A stretch of 64,000 nucleotides of DNA, from NCBI GenBank assembly GCA_001949185.1, contig BDGG01000001.1, positions 4,642,629-4,706,628 of the forward strand, given 5' to 3'. The translations under genes and the position numbers were made by a program. Shown piece by piece: positions 41,843-58,149 of the stretch. How positions within the stretch are numbered: the first letter of the stretch is position 1; each line of letters begins with the position of its first letter. Source of the stretch: Ramazzottius varieornatus. Its lineage: Eukaryota > Tardigrada > Eutardigrada > Parachela > Ramazzottiidae. The notes beneath the pieces were generated by a model. That model saw nothing but the letters and a program-made list of their open reading frames with translations. It was not told the origin of the DNA and ran no database searches.

Positions 41843-44828
41843 GTAAAAAGTCATTCATAAGCAAATTCAGTAAAATTACCTGCAAGGAACATATTTTTAA
41901 CTTTAAATCAATCGTTTCGCGGTACTGGGACCCAAGTCCAGGGTAGATCCAGGGTAGAAGAAACAGGAAACGTGGTTTGAAGTCTGGCCGTATGGGGACG
42001 ACTGAGACCTTTCCCGAGGTGATGAGAAAGGAGCCGAAGGGTTACCTGTGCGGCCGACTCGACGTCTACCTGTTAGCAGTGTAGAGTACTTTGCGATGCT
42101 GTCGATTTGACGATAAATATATCCTGGCGCATACGTGTGATATAAAATAACATATATTACGTTGAGGTGATTCCCATATCGCCATATTACAAAGGACTTT
42201 ATTGAGAGCTATGTTATAGAACCAATAATTTTGTCTGCATTTTCGTATCACCGTGTTGGGACAGTTCATTCGTATGACATCATCATCTACCCACAATTCT
42301 GCGGTCTGGGTGACGCATTTTTCGAAAATTTTCCCCTGACCAAGTTTAGAACGGATGATGATTCATAAGTGTAAAGCAGTGGGGCGGAAGTGGACAATAG
42401 TTCGATGTAGTTGTGCTGTAATTAAAGAGCCGGGTTCCATCAGTTAGAGTGATCTGGCACAACTTAAAGTTAACCATGAGATCGACAAGGCTTTCCGGCA
42501 AATCTCGGCCCATTTTGCCGCATAAAGCATGCCCAAAGAGACAACAACATAATCATATCATCCATCATCCCGTACATTACCCTTTATGTTTTGTCCATGC
42601 AATCTATCCAGCCCTACTTTCAGGCCGTGACAGCTGCATGCATACTCGGCTTGCGTACGTAGGGAAGTATAGCTGGAGAAGAGTTGGGAAGAGGACAGTG
42701 GTCTTGCGGCACGGTAGCCAGCAATCATTGCCAATCAGGGCCGCGCAGAGTGCATAGTCGAGTTCTGTCAATATGAACTTTCCATTGCTTGTTCTACAAT
42801 TTTGCAAAGATTTTATTTGGACAAAAGATCAGTCAAGAATATGGCAAATACCAACGCGTGCTCCCCACTTGTCCGCTGGTCCTGTGCAGGACAGCTAGCT
42901 ATAGTCGCACTTGCAATTAATGACCTCACGAAGTTCTCATTTCTGAATTTTAAAAAACAATTGGCCAATAATCAGGAAAAAATCACTTAGCATCGATTAA
43001 CTGAGTGGCTTTTGCTCTTATGAAATACTTCTAACCGACAGAAATCAAACGTTACAGGAGTCCCTTATGGAATTCCGTCCAACACTCTTCCCAACTCGCG
43101 CATGTATGAAGTTTGATACGATACTTTCTCCGAATTGCGAACGACAAAACAACGTTCTTCGCTTTCAAGAAATTTATAAATCCAGAAAAGAAATGGGGTT
43201 TCGAAGTTTGGAAAATTTGGAAACTTCTTGTTTGAAGAGCCGCCACGAACCTCTTCTGAGTTTGCGGGTTCGTCGTCTTGATTAAAATAATTTGGCACTG
43301 TGTGGTTGCAACGAAGCAAGTGCATCACTTCACCAAAAGCCTTTCTTTCCTCCGTCACCGGAATCACCGTATTTTCTCATGCGTGCAACGATGCGCAAAC
43401 GGGGTGATCTATTTAGGATAGTCGCGACTGGGCAAGATGGCTACGAATGTATCGATCGGCGACGATCGGGTGCCGGCACGTCAAATGTTGGGAGCATCTC
43501 TTCGGTCAAGATATTGCCACATCTGGCCAGGGCGTTATGCCTATTCTCCGTCGCCATTTCAATCTGATCGTGCATACTTTGGTAACATGGCCAAAGATGC
43601 AAAGCAGACAAAGTAGAGCACAGGACAGCTAGCGCGAGCGTTGCGAGTGATATTACAGCTCAAAGGAAAGAGTGAGGTCGATATCGGTCCGCGCCACTCT
43701 TTGCAGTCACATGCCTGAGTCGTCCTGTCGTCGTGCACTAATTTCCTCCCAGCTATCCTATTGATTAAAAATTTTTCACCGACGATCGTCACTGTGAAGT
43801 TTATGACAGACAGCAGGCAGGCAAAAGAGCGAGCGAGCGAGCAAGCGAAGGAAGGAGAAAAGCTGTGCCTCGATCTGATCAACTTACTTGCACAGGAAGT
43901 AACGACGGAGGAGCGATCGAGAGCGCGGGTACGAGTATAACTACGGATAATGAAATCTGCACTTTTGGTAGTTAGGTTTACGCAAGGAAGGCAAGGAGGA
44001 CAGAGAAAGAAAGAGACAACACAGCCATACACCGCAAGCTGTGCGATCGACCGGCGGATGGATCTCACTCTCGTCCTCGTCATCTGGCAGGAAGGAAAGG
44101 AGTGCGCTCTCGCTCGCATCCATCAGCGAGTTCACGTCGATGACGATGTCGACGTTAATGCCTCTCGGTCGGCACCGGTGTAGCAACGTGTAGGCCGGCC
44201 TGGCCATGTCCTCCTGGCAGGAAGATGCCTATGCGCCAGCGCTGAAAATAGACCAGCCATCTAACTACACAACACGGGATTGAATTTCGCAAAATGGCTT
44301 CTGGCCCGCGCATAAACGTACACGTACACTACCATAGCGCGATGAACTTCTCCCTTACTTTCCTCTTCCCACCGTACCGTCGTACTCTCACTTCGCCAAC
44401 ATTACACTTACTTTCAATCTCTCCTGGTCGACGTGTACGTAGGTCGATGGAGGAGTTTAGTACGAGTAGAGTCAGCGGATGATGATGAATCAGGAGGATT
44501 AGGTCGGGTACTGGTAAACAGCCCGGGCTATATACTGCTGCTTTGCATATACATGTAACCAGTGATACCTTTGACGTGCACTCACGTCGATCGTCGTGAA
44601 GCCGAACTACGACGGCGACGGGCCTTCTGGTAATATTCCGTTCACTCGATGTCGCATCTCTCCCTCCATGTTAGAAATATCGACTCTCCTTTACCTGTCT
44701 TCCTACCTCGGCACACCAATCAGGTGTGTCGCGCTTCCCTTATCGACCCATTTTCATATGCTTCCATAACTGTCCCCAAATACTTCCTTCATTCTCTCTA
44801 CCCTCACTGGCGAAAACAGCAATAACCC

Positions 44829-50973
<6,145 letters not shown>

Positions 50974-51568
50974 GTACCCATTCATCTTAGCCTGCGTGTC
51001 ATCGTGAACCTTGTTGTGTGAATACAAAATATTCCCCCAAAAATCAAAATCAAGCGTCTTCCAAGATCAGTGTTTCCCTGAGCAAAGAAATCAAAAGAGT
51101 GTGAAGGTCTTCCCATAGAGTGACAAAATACCCCGTTTGTACGACGATAACCCTCTACTATGTGCTTCCCAGTGTCTGGCCGCTCTTACTAGTTCCTAGT
51201 ACCCAAATGTTCCTTTGGATTGTTGTTTTTCGACTGGTTACATGCTCCGATCCCTTGACGTAGCAATACTTGAGTTGTAGTTGGAAATATTGTTCGGATA
51301 AGTTCTCTCTCACTCAGATACTCTGATTAGAATAATCACTTTCTATGTGATCTGCCCAGTGAGATTCCGTTGGTGACTTGTCTTTTGAGAACCGTATTTT
51401 GTTTTACCTTTTATCGAATATTGATCACATCTGACCTGGCTCTAGGTAAAACATGTCTATCCCCTGGGTTTCCATCTTCGAATATGACAAGAAATCTTGA
51501 GGGGAGCCTAACGGTTACCGCTTTCGAAAGGTATCGAAACATAAGAATGAACTATTAATAAAACGGGC
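50974..51568. other. ZEB 3' flank
   Basis: Noncoding. Likely contains the ZEB 3'UTR; no clear polyadenylation signal pair or other feature is called. Confidence 0.4.
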
Positions 51569-51954
51569 AGCTGACGAGTATTATACAGTACAAGGTCAAC
51601 CTTGCATTACTGTGATGATTCAGACCAACGGCGCTATCACAGAAGTTCGCCCATGCAAATATGTGGTGAAGATGGGGGGAAGTCGTGATAAGGACAGTTG
51701 ACTGTAGGAAGCCGCGAAGTCACGAGCTTGACCGCGTGCACACATCCGTGCACAAACGATAGCGTCGCGAGCCAAAATTTATTATAATCAAGAACCAACA
51801 GAGCCCTAGCCGGTTCCGATCGTGTTGTTGTATGTGATTAGCGAGTTATCTTTCGAAAACCATTTGCATGGGCGAACTTTAGTGATAGTGCGGTTAGTCT
51901 GAATCGTCCCAGTAATGCAATGTCGACCTTGTACTGCGTGCAGTATCGTCAGCC
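51569..51954. repeat. Large inverted repeat (foldback element), arms about 90 bp
   Basis: Left arm 51569-51660 (GCTGACGAGTATTATACAGT, AAGGTCAACCTTGCATTACT, GAAGTTCGCCCATGCAAAT) is matched by the reverse complement of the right arm at about 51863-51954 (ATTTGCATGGGCGAACTTTA, AGTAATGCAATGTCGACCTT, CAGTATCGTCAGC) with roughly 85 percent identity by eye. The about 200-bp centre is unrelated. Typical of a MITE or foldback transposon; it ends about 80 bp before the first small ORF. Confidence 0.85.
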
Positions 51955-52036
51955 GCACGTTTTACATCATTCTTGCTCGCACTTCGTGATGTTTCTGTGA
52001 CGTGCAAAATTTTTCTTTTCTCTACGTTCGTAAGCT

Positions 52037-52219
52037 ATGGGTAAGTCGCCTCCAAAGGGGATGCAGAATTTCACAGATCACCCGGGACCAGTGACAGCAG
52101 TCCGACACAACGACGATGGAACGGTTTCGCAGGTGAATGCGACTGTCAAAGGGCGTCATTTAGGTGCTGGGTCGCCCTCGACCATCCGTTCCAGGCAATA
52201 CATTCAACAGCAGAACTAA
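52037..52219 (+). CDS. Uncharacterised 60-residue hydrophilic protein, first of two tandem ORFs
   Basis: Not recognised. Single-exon ORF with an ATG preceded by a pyrimidine-rich tract ending in AG (TTTTTCTTTTCTCTACGTTC then GTAAG), which could be an acceptor for cis- or trans-splicing. The product is polar, with no signal peptide, helix or cysteine (MGKSPPKGMQNFTDHPGP, then TVSQVNATVKGRHLGAG). ATGG is followed by TAAGT, so the ATG also overlaps a potential donor, which weakens the call. The next ORF begins 31 bp after its stop in another frame. Confidence 0.45.
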   Translation: MGKSPPKGMQNFTDHPGPVTAVRHNDDGTVSQVNATVKGRHLGAGSPSTIRSRQYIQQQN

Positions 52220-52250
52220 GTTACACACCGGGCGATGACGTCGGTATATC

Positions 52251-52622
52251 ATGTCTGCCCACTGGGGCGGTCCCGGCAACCAGACGTGGAACATGATACC
52301 GCAAAACCATGGGGAAAACCGTGGGCCACATGCCCGCATGTCAAAGGAGGTAGCTGACTATGTGAGAAGCGGGGACGACAGGTACGCCAATATCACGGCA
52401 GACTTGGCATACGAAGCGGGCTCCAGGCGACCAGCTAACATTTCGTATGAAACCACGGGTGCATCGTCGAGAAACCATTCAGACATACAGCTATACCGAC
52501 GGGACTTTTATCCCAATCGACCCACCCAAGTAACGCCCGAAAATATTAGACGAGTTGATACGCTGGAGTCGGATTTCACTAATCCAGCACGTGGATCGTT
52601 TTGGGGATTCGGAAAGTCGTAA
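52251..52622 (+). CDS. Uncharacterised 123-residue protein, second of two tandem ORFs
   Basis: Not recognised. ATG at 52251 with an in-frame stop 15 bp upstream, so the start is fixed. Polar, rich in Asn, Arg, Gly, Ser and Tyr (MSAHWGGPGNQTWNMIPQ, EVADYVRSGDDRYANITADL, SSRNHSDIQLYRRDFYPN), with no membrane segment. It ends in GFGKS just before TC|GTAAGG, a possible donor, so it might continue by splicing. Together with the ORF 31 bp upstream it suggests a bicistronic transcript, or a uORF plus main ORF. Confidence 0.5.
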   Translation: MSAHWGGPGNQTWNMIPQNHGENRGPHARMSKEVADYVRSGDDRYANITADLAYEAGSRRPANISYETTGASSRNHSDIQLYRRDFYPNRPTQVTPENIRRVDTLESDFTNPARGSFWGFGKS

Positions 52623-53293
52623 GGCAGAGGTGACAGGCACATCGCGGATTTATAGTGTGGCGACCTCTTTCTACCATAGCAGTCTTTTCAGCCGTTTTGC
52701 ATCAAATTTCGACGTTTACAGTCTGCTGCCTGGACCTGTCTAGTCTCTACCTAGAAGTCTGACTGTGCTTCTTGGGCATGAATTAATACTAGCTAGTGGT
52801 TCTGACCACTGGGAAGGCCGAGCAGAAGCAAAAAAGCACAAGTTTTGCGAGTAAAAACTTTTGCTACTCGGATCAAGTTGCGCACTTGTTTTCAGTACAG
52901 AGGTTGCGATATCTGAAAGCTCGAACAAGCTGATCGTCCATTGAAATCTCGACAGACTTAAAAGGGCCTCGCTTCGCTCGGCCTGATCAGCGAAGAAAAA
53001 TATCAGAGTGAATTTTGTAGCAACGAACAATTATTTTATCCTCACAAAAGCATTCAGAAATTACCAGTCACCCAGATACGAGGACAACTTTGCTCCACCG
53101 TCCAGTCCATCAGACAACGAGAGAAGAAAGAGACGTGTGAAAAAGGTTTTTGTTACCGACAAAAAGCAAATATGGTTTCTCGGCTAAAAATAGTAAAAAA
53201 AGACTTATTTTTAACTGTTGTTGCAAAGAAAGAAGTGTGAACTATCGAACGCCAAGATCAAACCATACAGTAGGACACCTCAAGAGACCGATT
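52623..53293. other. Convergent spacer before CUL1
   Basis: Noncoding; holds 3'UTRs of the small-ORF transcript and of CUL1. Nothing else recognised. Confidence 0.4.
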
Positions 53294-56200
53294 TTAGGCA
53301 ACGTACGTGTACTGGTCTTTGGCTTCTTCGTCGCGCTTTAGGAAATCTTTGTCAATCAGAATTTCAATGCATCTCTGTAAAACAGCAAAATGTACCATGT
53401 CGAAATAGGTACGATTTAGGTGACAGAACATACCTTGATGATGATGACCGACGGCTTGAATCGGTTGGACAGAAGCTGCAGAGTTTCCGCCATCAGTTCT
53501 TGGTGTCGTAGCTGCTTGCGCATCTTCATGATACGGACGATCGTAGCTTGGATCAACAGCTTACGATCCTCCTCGATGACTTTGTTGGTCTGATCCTCTT
53601 CCTGCTTCTGCTCGGCACGGATCGGCAAGTTCAAGTTGATCTTCAGTTTCTTACTGCAGAACAAGAAGAGTCAGGGTCATTTCTCTTTCGAACGAATCCA
53701 GCAAGAGATGACGTACCTCTTGAAAGCAGTGTTCAACTTGACAGAGACGCCTTCCACCAACAGGTCCTTCTCATCCACTTCCTCGGCTTCCTCCCTAATG
53801 AGTAAAACCTTCTGCTTGAGAAGTATGACCAGGATCTGATCGAAGTATGGACGCTCGGTGCCGACCATCTGCTGAAGCTCTACCACGGGATACTGGGTCT
53901 TGCTGTTGAAGCACAGAAGGATAGCTGCTTGGTACGAAGAGGCCTAAAAAATCACTCAAAAGTTATTATACTGCAGAATAACGAGGCACAAGACACCATT
54001 AAGGGATGAGATCGGGCTTAATGGATAAGGTACCTGAAAAATGTACTTCTTGGAGAAACAGTTGGCGCTCAGTTCCGTCTTGGACAAATTGAACTGCCAA
54101 GTCAGCTTCCGGCCGTTGTACTTGGCGCCGTAAAAGTCTTTGAAAGCAATAAGCGGACGTTCCAGCTGCAAAAACAACACATCATTCTCAAATTTTGAAA
54201 ATGCTAAGCGGTAAAAGGAAGGAGAACGTGGAAGACGTACCTCGGCTGGCACGATCAGAGTATTTCGTTCCGTCAGCGGCCAAGCTCCCGTACTCAAGAC
54301 CTGAATACCAAATTCGCAGTCAAAGCTTCGGTTGCCAGTCTCAAGGTGAGCCCTGAGCTGGTCATTCAGATCTCGGCTCAAGCCAATGTCTTGGAACATG
54401 CGCTGAAGCTTCGCGGTATATTCGAAACCACATAAGGCCTGAAACACACCACAAACGTCCGCTTAGAATATCCCCTTGTGATCTGTGAGAAAGAGCAAAG
54501 GAACGATGGCATTTCTACCTTGAGTTTGGAGATCATGGAAGCTTCAGCATCGTCACTAGCCGAGGTCTGCAGGACCAGACGCTTGGACAGAAGTTTGCTG
54601 TAAAACTTCTGGAAGACATCCTTGTCCACCACGTAGCGGAAAACGACCATTAAACGAGTCAGTGACTCTTCCAGTTCCAGTTCGTCCGGGTTCTTTGTGC
54701 TACAATAAACAACCGAAATTATTATTCAAATTTAATATCGCTTTACTTCGATCAATGTCCACTCTACAGTCTACACACCTCTTTTTCAGAACACCATCGC
54801 AATATCGTGCCAATAGTTCGGAAACTTTCGCAGGATTCTTAGCCAAAACAGTGATGGCATTGTTGTTGACCAAGTGTTCGAAGGCCTAAAGAAACAAAAG
54901 TTAGTGCAAAGATGGAATTAGATAACCGAGAAAGCTTCATATGAAAGCTCGGTAATGTTGGTCGACATGTGGTTGCACAAGTGGCGCACGCTTTCAGCCG
55001 CTAACACCGAAAAAGTGCGCCACCAGGGAAAACGATGTTGTTGAGATTGAGTGCCGAGCGACCCGAGCTGCCATATCGTTGTATGAAAGTCGACGAAATA
55101 CTATGACAAATCTTATTTACTTTGTCCATAGCGGTAGAGAAGCCATGATCGCCCTTGAAGGCTCCATGGATGAGCTTACTACTGCGATCGTACACTTCAA
55201 GGATAGCCAAGACGAAAGCTCGAGGGTCATTCATCAGCTGTTCAGCATTGTTAGCCAGAGTTGCTCCACCAAACTCCTTGATGTGAGTTTCAACCAGCTT
55301 GTACAGACTGTCCACGCCATTCGGTACTCGAGACAGCAGATTGTAGATGGACGCCAACTCTGAAGAAGAACATCCATGTAAACTAGGAAGCAACCTAGAA
55401 GAAGTCAGAGAAAGGTACACTAACCTTCAAGTTTCTCTTCGGCCAGCAGCTTCTTGAATTCTGCATGGAGAATGTCCATCTGTTTAATGATGAGGACATC
55501 TTCCATCGTCTTCTTCAGCAACGGCCCACTGGATTCGTGAAGATACTTGGTGCAGCGTACATCCTCTTCTGCCAGTCGACCGACCACCTGAAGGCGAAAC
55601 ACAGCAATTAATTTCCGTAGAAAACAAAGATGGGAGCTTGGTGAACAAAATCGATCAGATTATCCATCCCGAATGGCGCACGCTTTCACTCGAGAACACT
55701 GGAAATGAGTGCCACTTGGGAAAACGATCTGGATGAACGCACTAAGTAAACGTACCTTGCCGATGTAAATTTCTACAGGGTTAGTAGCTAAGAAGCTCTG
55801 GCTTTCCTGCGTGTAGAACTTGATGGTTTCGTCGATAAAGTGCGACTCGAAGGAGTTCTTATAGACATGCAGACCCACAGCCTTGTTGTCTCTGGACGGA
55901 TCGGTGACGGTTCTGTTGGCACTAGCCTGGTTCCTCTCGTCCCCGTCCACGTCAGCACTCACTCCAAGCTCAACTAAACCCAAGGAACAATCAGCAACTA
56001 CATAACAGCGAATCGAAGTTTGCGGAAAGGAAGACTACATACCAATACTGTCGACGGTCGTCCGCAAAAGATTGCTGTTGATCAACTCGCCATTACGATC
56101 TCGCGTGATCATATCCATGATGGCACGAAGCAACTACAACAAGAAGATGCTAACAAAAACCAAGAACTATTTTAGTACGTAGGAAGATAGAACTTAGACA

Positions 56201-57024
56201 AGTTCCAAGATCTGAGAAAGCAGGTAAAAACGATGGATCGTACCTGCGTTTCAAGCCCACTGAAGATGTTTTCTCGCCACTGAACAAGGCAAAGTCCGTA
56301 AACGGGGTAGATTTCTTTGTGGCGGCCTTCGTCATTCTCCCGCTTGACCCAGTGACGATTCAGGTACATGCACATGCCGTGCGCCACTTTGCTAGAGAAG
56401 CGAAAGTCTTGCCACTGCTTGGCATAAGCTACCAGCAGCTCATCTCCACGGTGGTGCTTCAGTTTCTACAAGCACATCAACGGAGTGGACCAGCATTCAG
56501 CAAACTAACGATCAACTATTTTTGACTGTAATTGTTACCAAAAGACGGGAAAGGTGAAAGAATTCGACTGTTACCTCACGAACACCAACAAGATGGCCAC
56601 TTATGAAGTCCGTCAGCTTTTTGTACAGCTCCATTCCGACCCAGGCCGCCTGAGTGGAAGGCGTCGCAGCATCGGAACAAGATGGCTCACCACGACCAGT
56701 TGGACGTCTTTTACTTTTGGTCTGAAGCGACGGAGCTGATGGTGGTTCTTGTCCATTGTGGGTCATTGAAGTACAGTAGGAGTAAACAGTCCTGAGAAGG
56801 AAACCACAATCATCCCAACACATGAAATCCCATAGTAGAATCTCCGACTTATCTAGATCCGATACATACGAGTAGTGGTGCATGTAGCCACCTTTGGACA
56901 TCTGCTTCATCTGAAAGACACTGGTGAGTCCAGGCTCCACTTCACTCCACATTCCCTCTAGGGTGATCTTCCTGTTCGCCATGCTGTGTTGCTGCATAGC
57001 ACGGTTGCGGGAATCACCATTCAT
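53294..57024 (-). CDS. CUL1: Cullin-1, scaffold of SCF ubiquitin ligases
   Basis: Binds Skp1-F-box modules at its N-terminus and Rbx1-E2 at its C-terminus. Fourteen exons on the minus strand (56870-57024, 56575-56791, 56244-56465, 56043-56133, 55756-55973, 55425-55587, 55121-55359, 54779-54885, 54519-54699, 54241-54438, 54034-54165, 53717-53943, 53434-53653, 53294-53374) give 816 residues; human CUL1 has 776. Seen: N-terminal cullin repeats ([30 protein letters not shown]), cullin-homology domain ([52 protein letters not shown]) and the winged-helix B domain with neddylation-site context [20 protein letters not shown] and the terminal YTYVA. The extra length is mainly a Ser/Pro-rich insert near residues 65-100 and a longer N-terminus. 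CUL1, not CUL2-5, by the EQKQE...IEEDRKLL segment. Start at 57024; a Met at residue 15 is also possible. Confidence 0.97.
54975..55036. repeat. Palindromic MITE-like repeat copy in a CUL1 intron
   Basis: GCACAAGTGGCGCACGCTTT on the left and AAAAGTGCGCCACCAGGGAA then AACGAT on the right, in the intron 54886-55120. Confidence 0.75.
55662..55731. repeat. Palindromic MITE-like repeat copy in a CUL1 intron
   Basis: GAATGGCGCACGCTTTCACT on the left and GAGTGCCACTTGGGAAAACG then ATCTGG on the right, in the intron 55588-55755. Confidence 0.7.
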
Positions 57025-58149
57025 TCCCAACTAGTTCAGACTCTGGAACATACATCGATATAAGCTTGTAAACAGAAAACCGTCAGTCAAGAAACAGCTT
57101 ATCAGCAGTAGCCAGATACACAATAAGATGATCAGCTGAACAGGATCTGTCACCTGCGCGGTTACCAATCGTCGTACGCTAACGTTCTCCCGTCCGTCAG
57201 GGTGCTGATCGTCAAGCTCTCCACACTACGAAAATGTCCTTTTTGGGAAGGGGACTGGGAAGAGTTTTCGATATGGGATTATGGATCGAAACGATCCTGA
57301 ACATTTCTAGGCAGAAAATCCACTCTGCGTAATTGCGTTATTTGCTATTTGCTATTTGCGATTTGCGATTTGCGACGGGCACTCGGGCAGTCGGGCACGT
57401 GACCCCGCGTTTTCAATACGGATTTCCAGGCGATCTTGACTTTTTGAACCTGGGGAAAAAGGAGCACCTTGTCGGGAAGCCCTTCTAAACTCCAAACTCC
57501 GAAGCGACAAGAGGTCATCGCCTTCCCGCCTGCCCGGGGCTTCGGAAGGGTCAGGGTACTCGCACCGTTGATTTTGCGAGCTGGATAAAAATTTAGTTGT
57601 GGGCGTCTTGCCCAGCTGTGGTCGCGCAGTAAACTGTTGATGCGTCTAACTTAAATGCGCCACTGAAATGCGTACTGCAAATCAATGAATCCATGTACCA
57701 TCGTAATCGACACTCCGTGATGAATCAAATGATGACTGTTTTGTCGTCTCTGCTCTCTTGTCTTAGCGTCTTGCAGCTCTTGTCTCTTCCATCGCTTTCG
57801 GTTTTCTGGTGGAATTCGGGAATCGGGAATTCGGTGCAGAAAGCAAAGTTTAGTTGATTCGTTAACGGATCTCTCCAGCTTCCAGGCTGGTTAAGGCAAA
57901 CCTCGGGGATCTCAACGTGCCTGGCAAGCAAGACCGCGGATGGACACTCTGGCATGTTTATTATCGTTGTCACGTAGAAATGTCCTGGATTTCCTTCAGC
58001 TCGTGTTTTCGAAAGGCAAACTGGTTTTTGGTGTGTTTCAGAGGTGGCAAAGTTTACTTGATCGATGATCTGGTTGACGCACTGGCTAATTTACACGGCG
58101 TATGGACAACTGGACAACGCCTACTGTAACCACTATCTAGCCCGTCAAC
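57025..58149. promoter_or_regulatory. Divergent region between CUL1 and the ARHGAP gene
   Basis: About 1.1 kb between two opposite start codons; presumed to hold both promoters and 5'UTR exons. Contains a short tandem repeat at about 57343-57375 and an isolated AATGCGCCACTGAAATG repeat remnant at about 57653. No specific motif is called. Confidence 0.4.
57343..57375. repeat. Short tandem repeat, units TTTGCTA and TTTGCGA
   Basis: Two to three copies of ATTTGCT followed by three of ATTTGCG. Simple-sequence repeat in the CUL1/ARHGAP divergent region. Confidence 0.7.

Larger units (their letters stand above)
36678..44828. other. 8 kb gene-poor region between WDFY and ZEB
   Basis: Holds the WDFY 3'UTR, two palindromic repeat copies and a few exon-like stretches on the plus strand listed separately. 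No recognisable protein domain. Its position upstream of a developmental transcription factor makes it a candidate for ZEB enhancers and noncoding first exons, but this is inference from context. Confidence 0.4.

Noticed and set aside
43052-43367. Overlapping ORFs of 64-100 residues around 43.1-43.4 kb
   Set aside because: All are open on both strands with low-complexity composition and no recognisable motif.
43800-43860. GAGC/GAGCAAGC simple repeat resembling a short array
   Set aside because: Degenerate tetranucleotide run only; no spacer structure, and this is a eukaryotic sequence, so not a CRISPR array.
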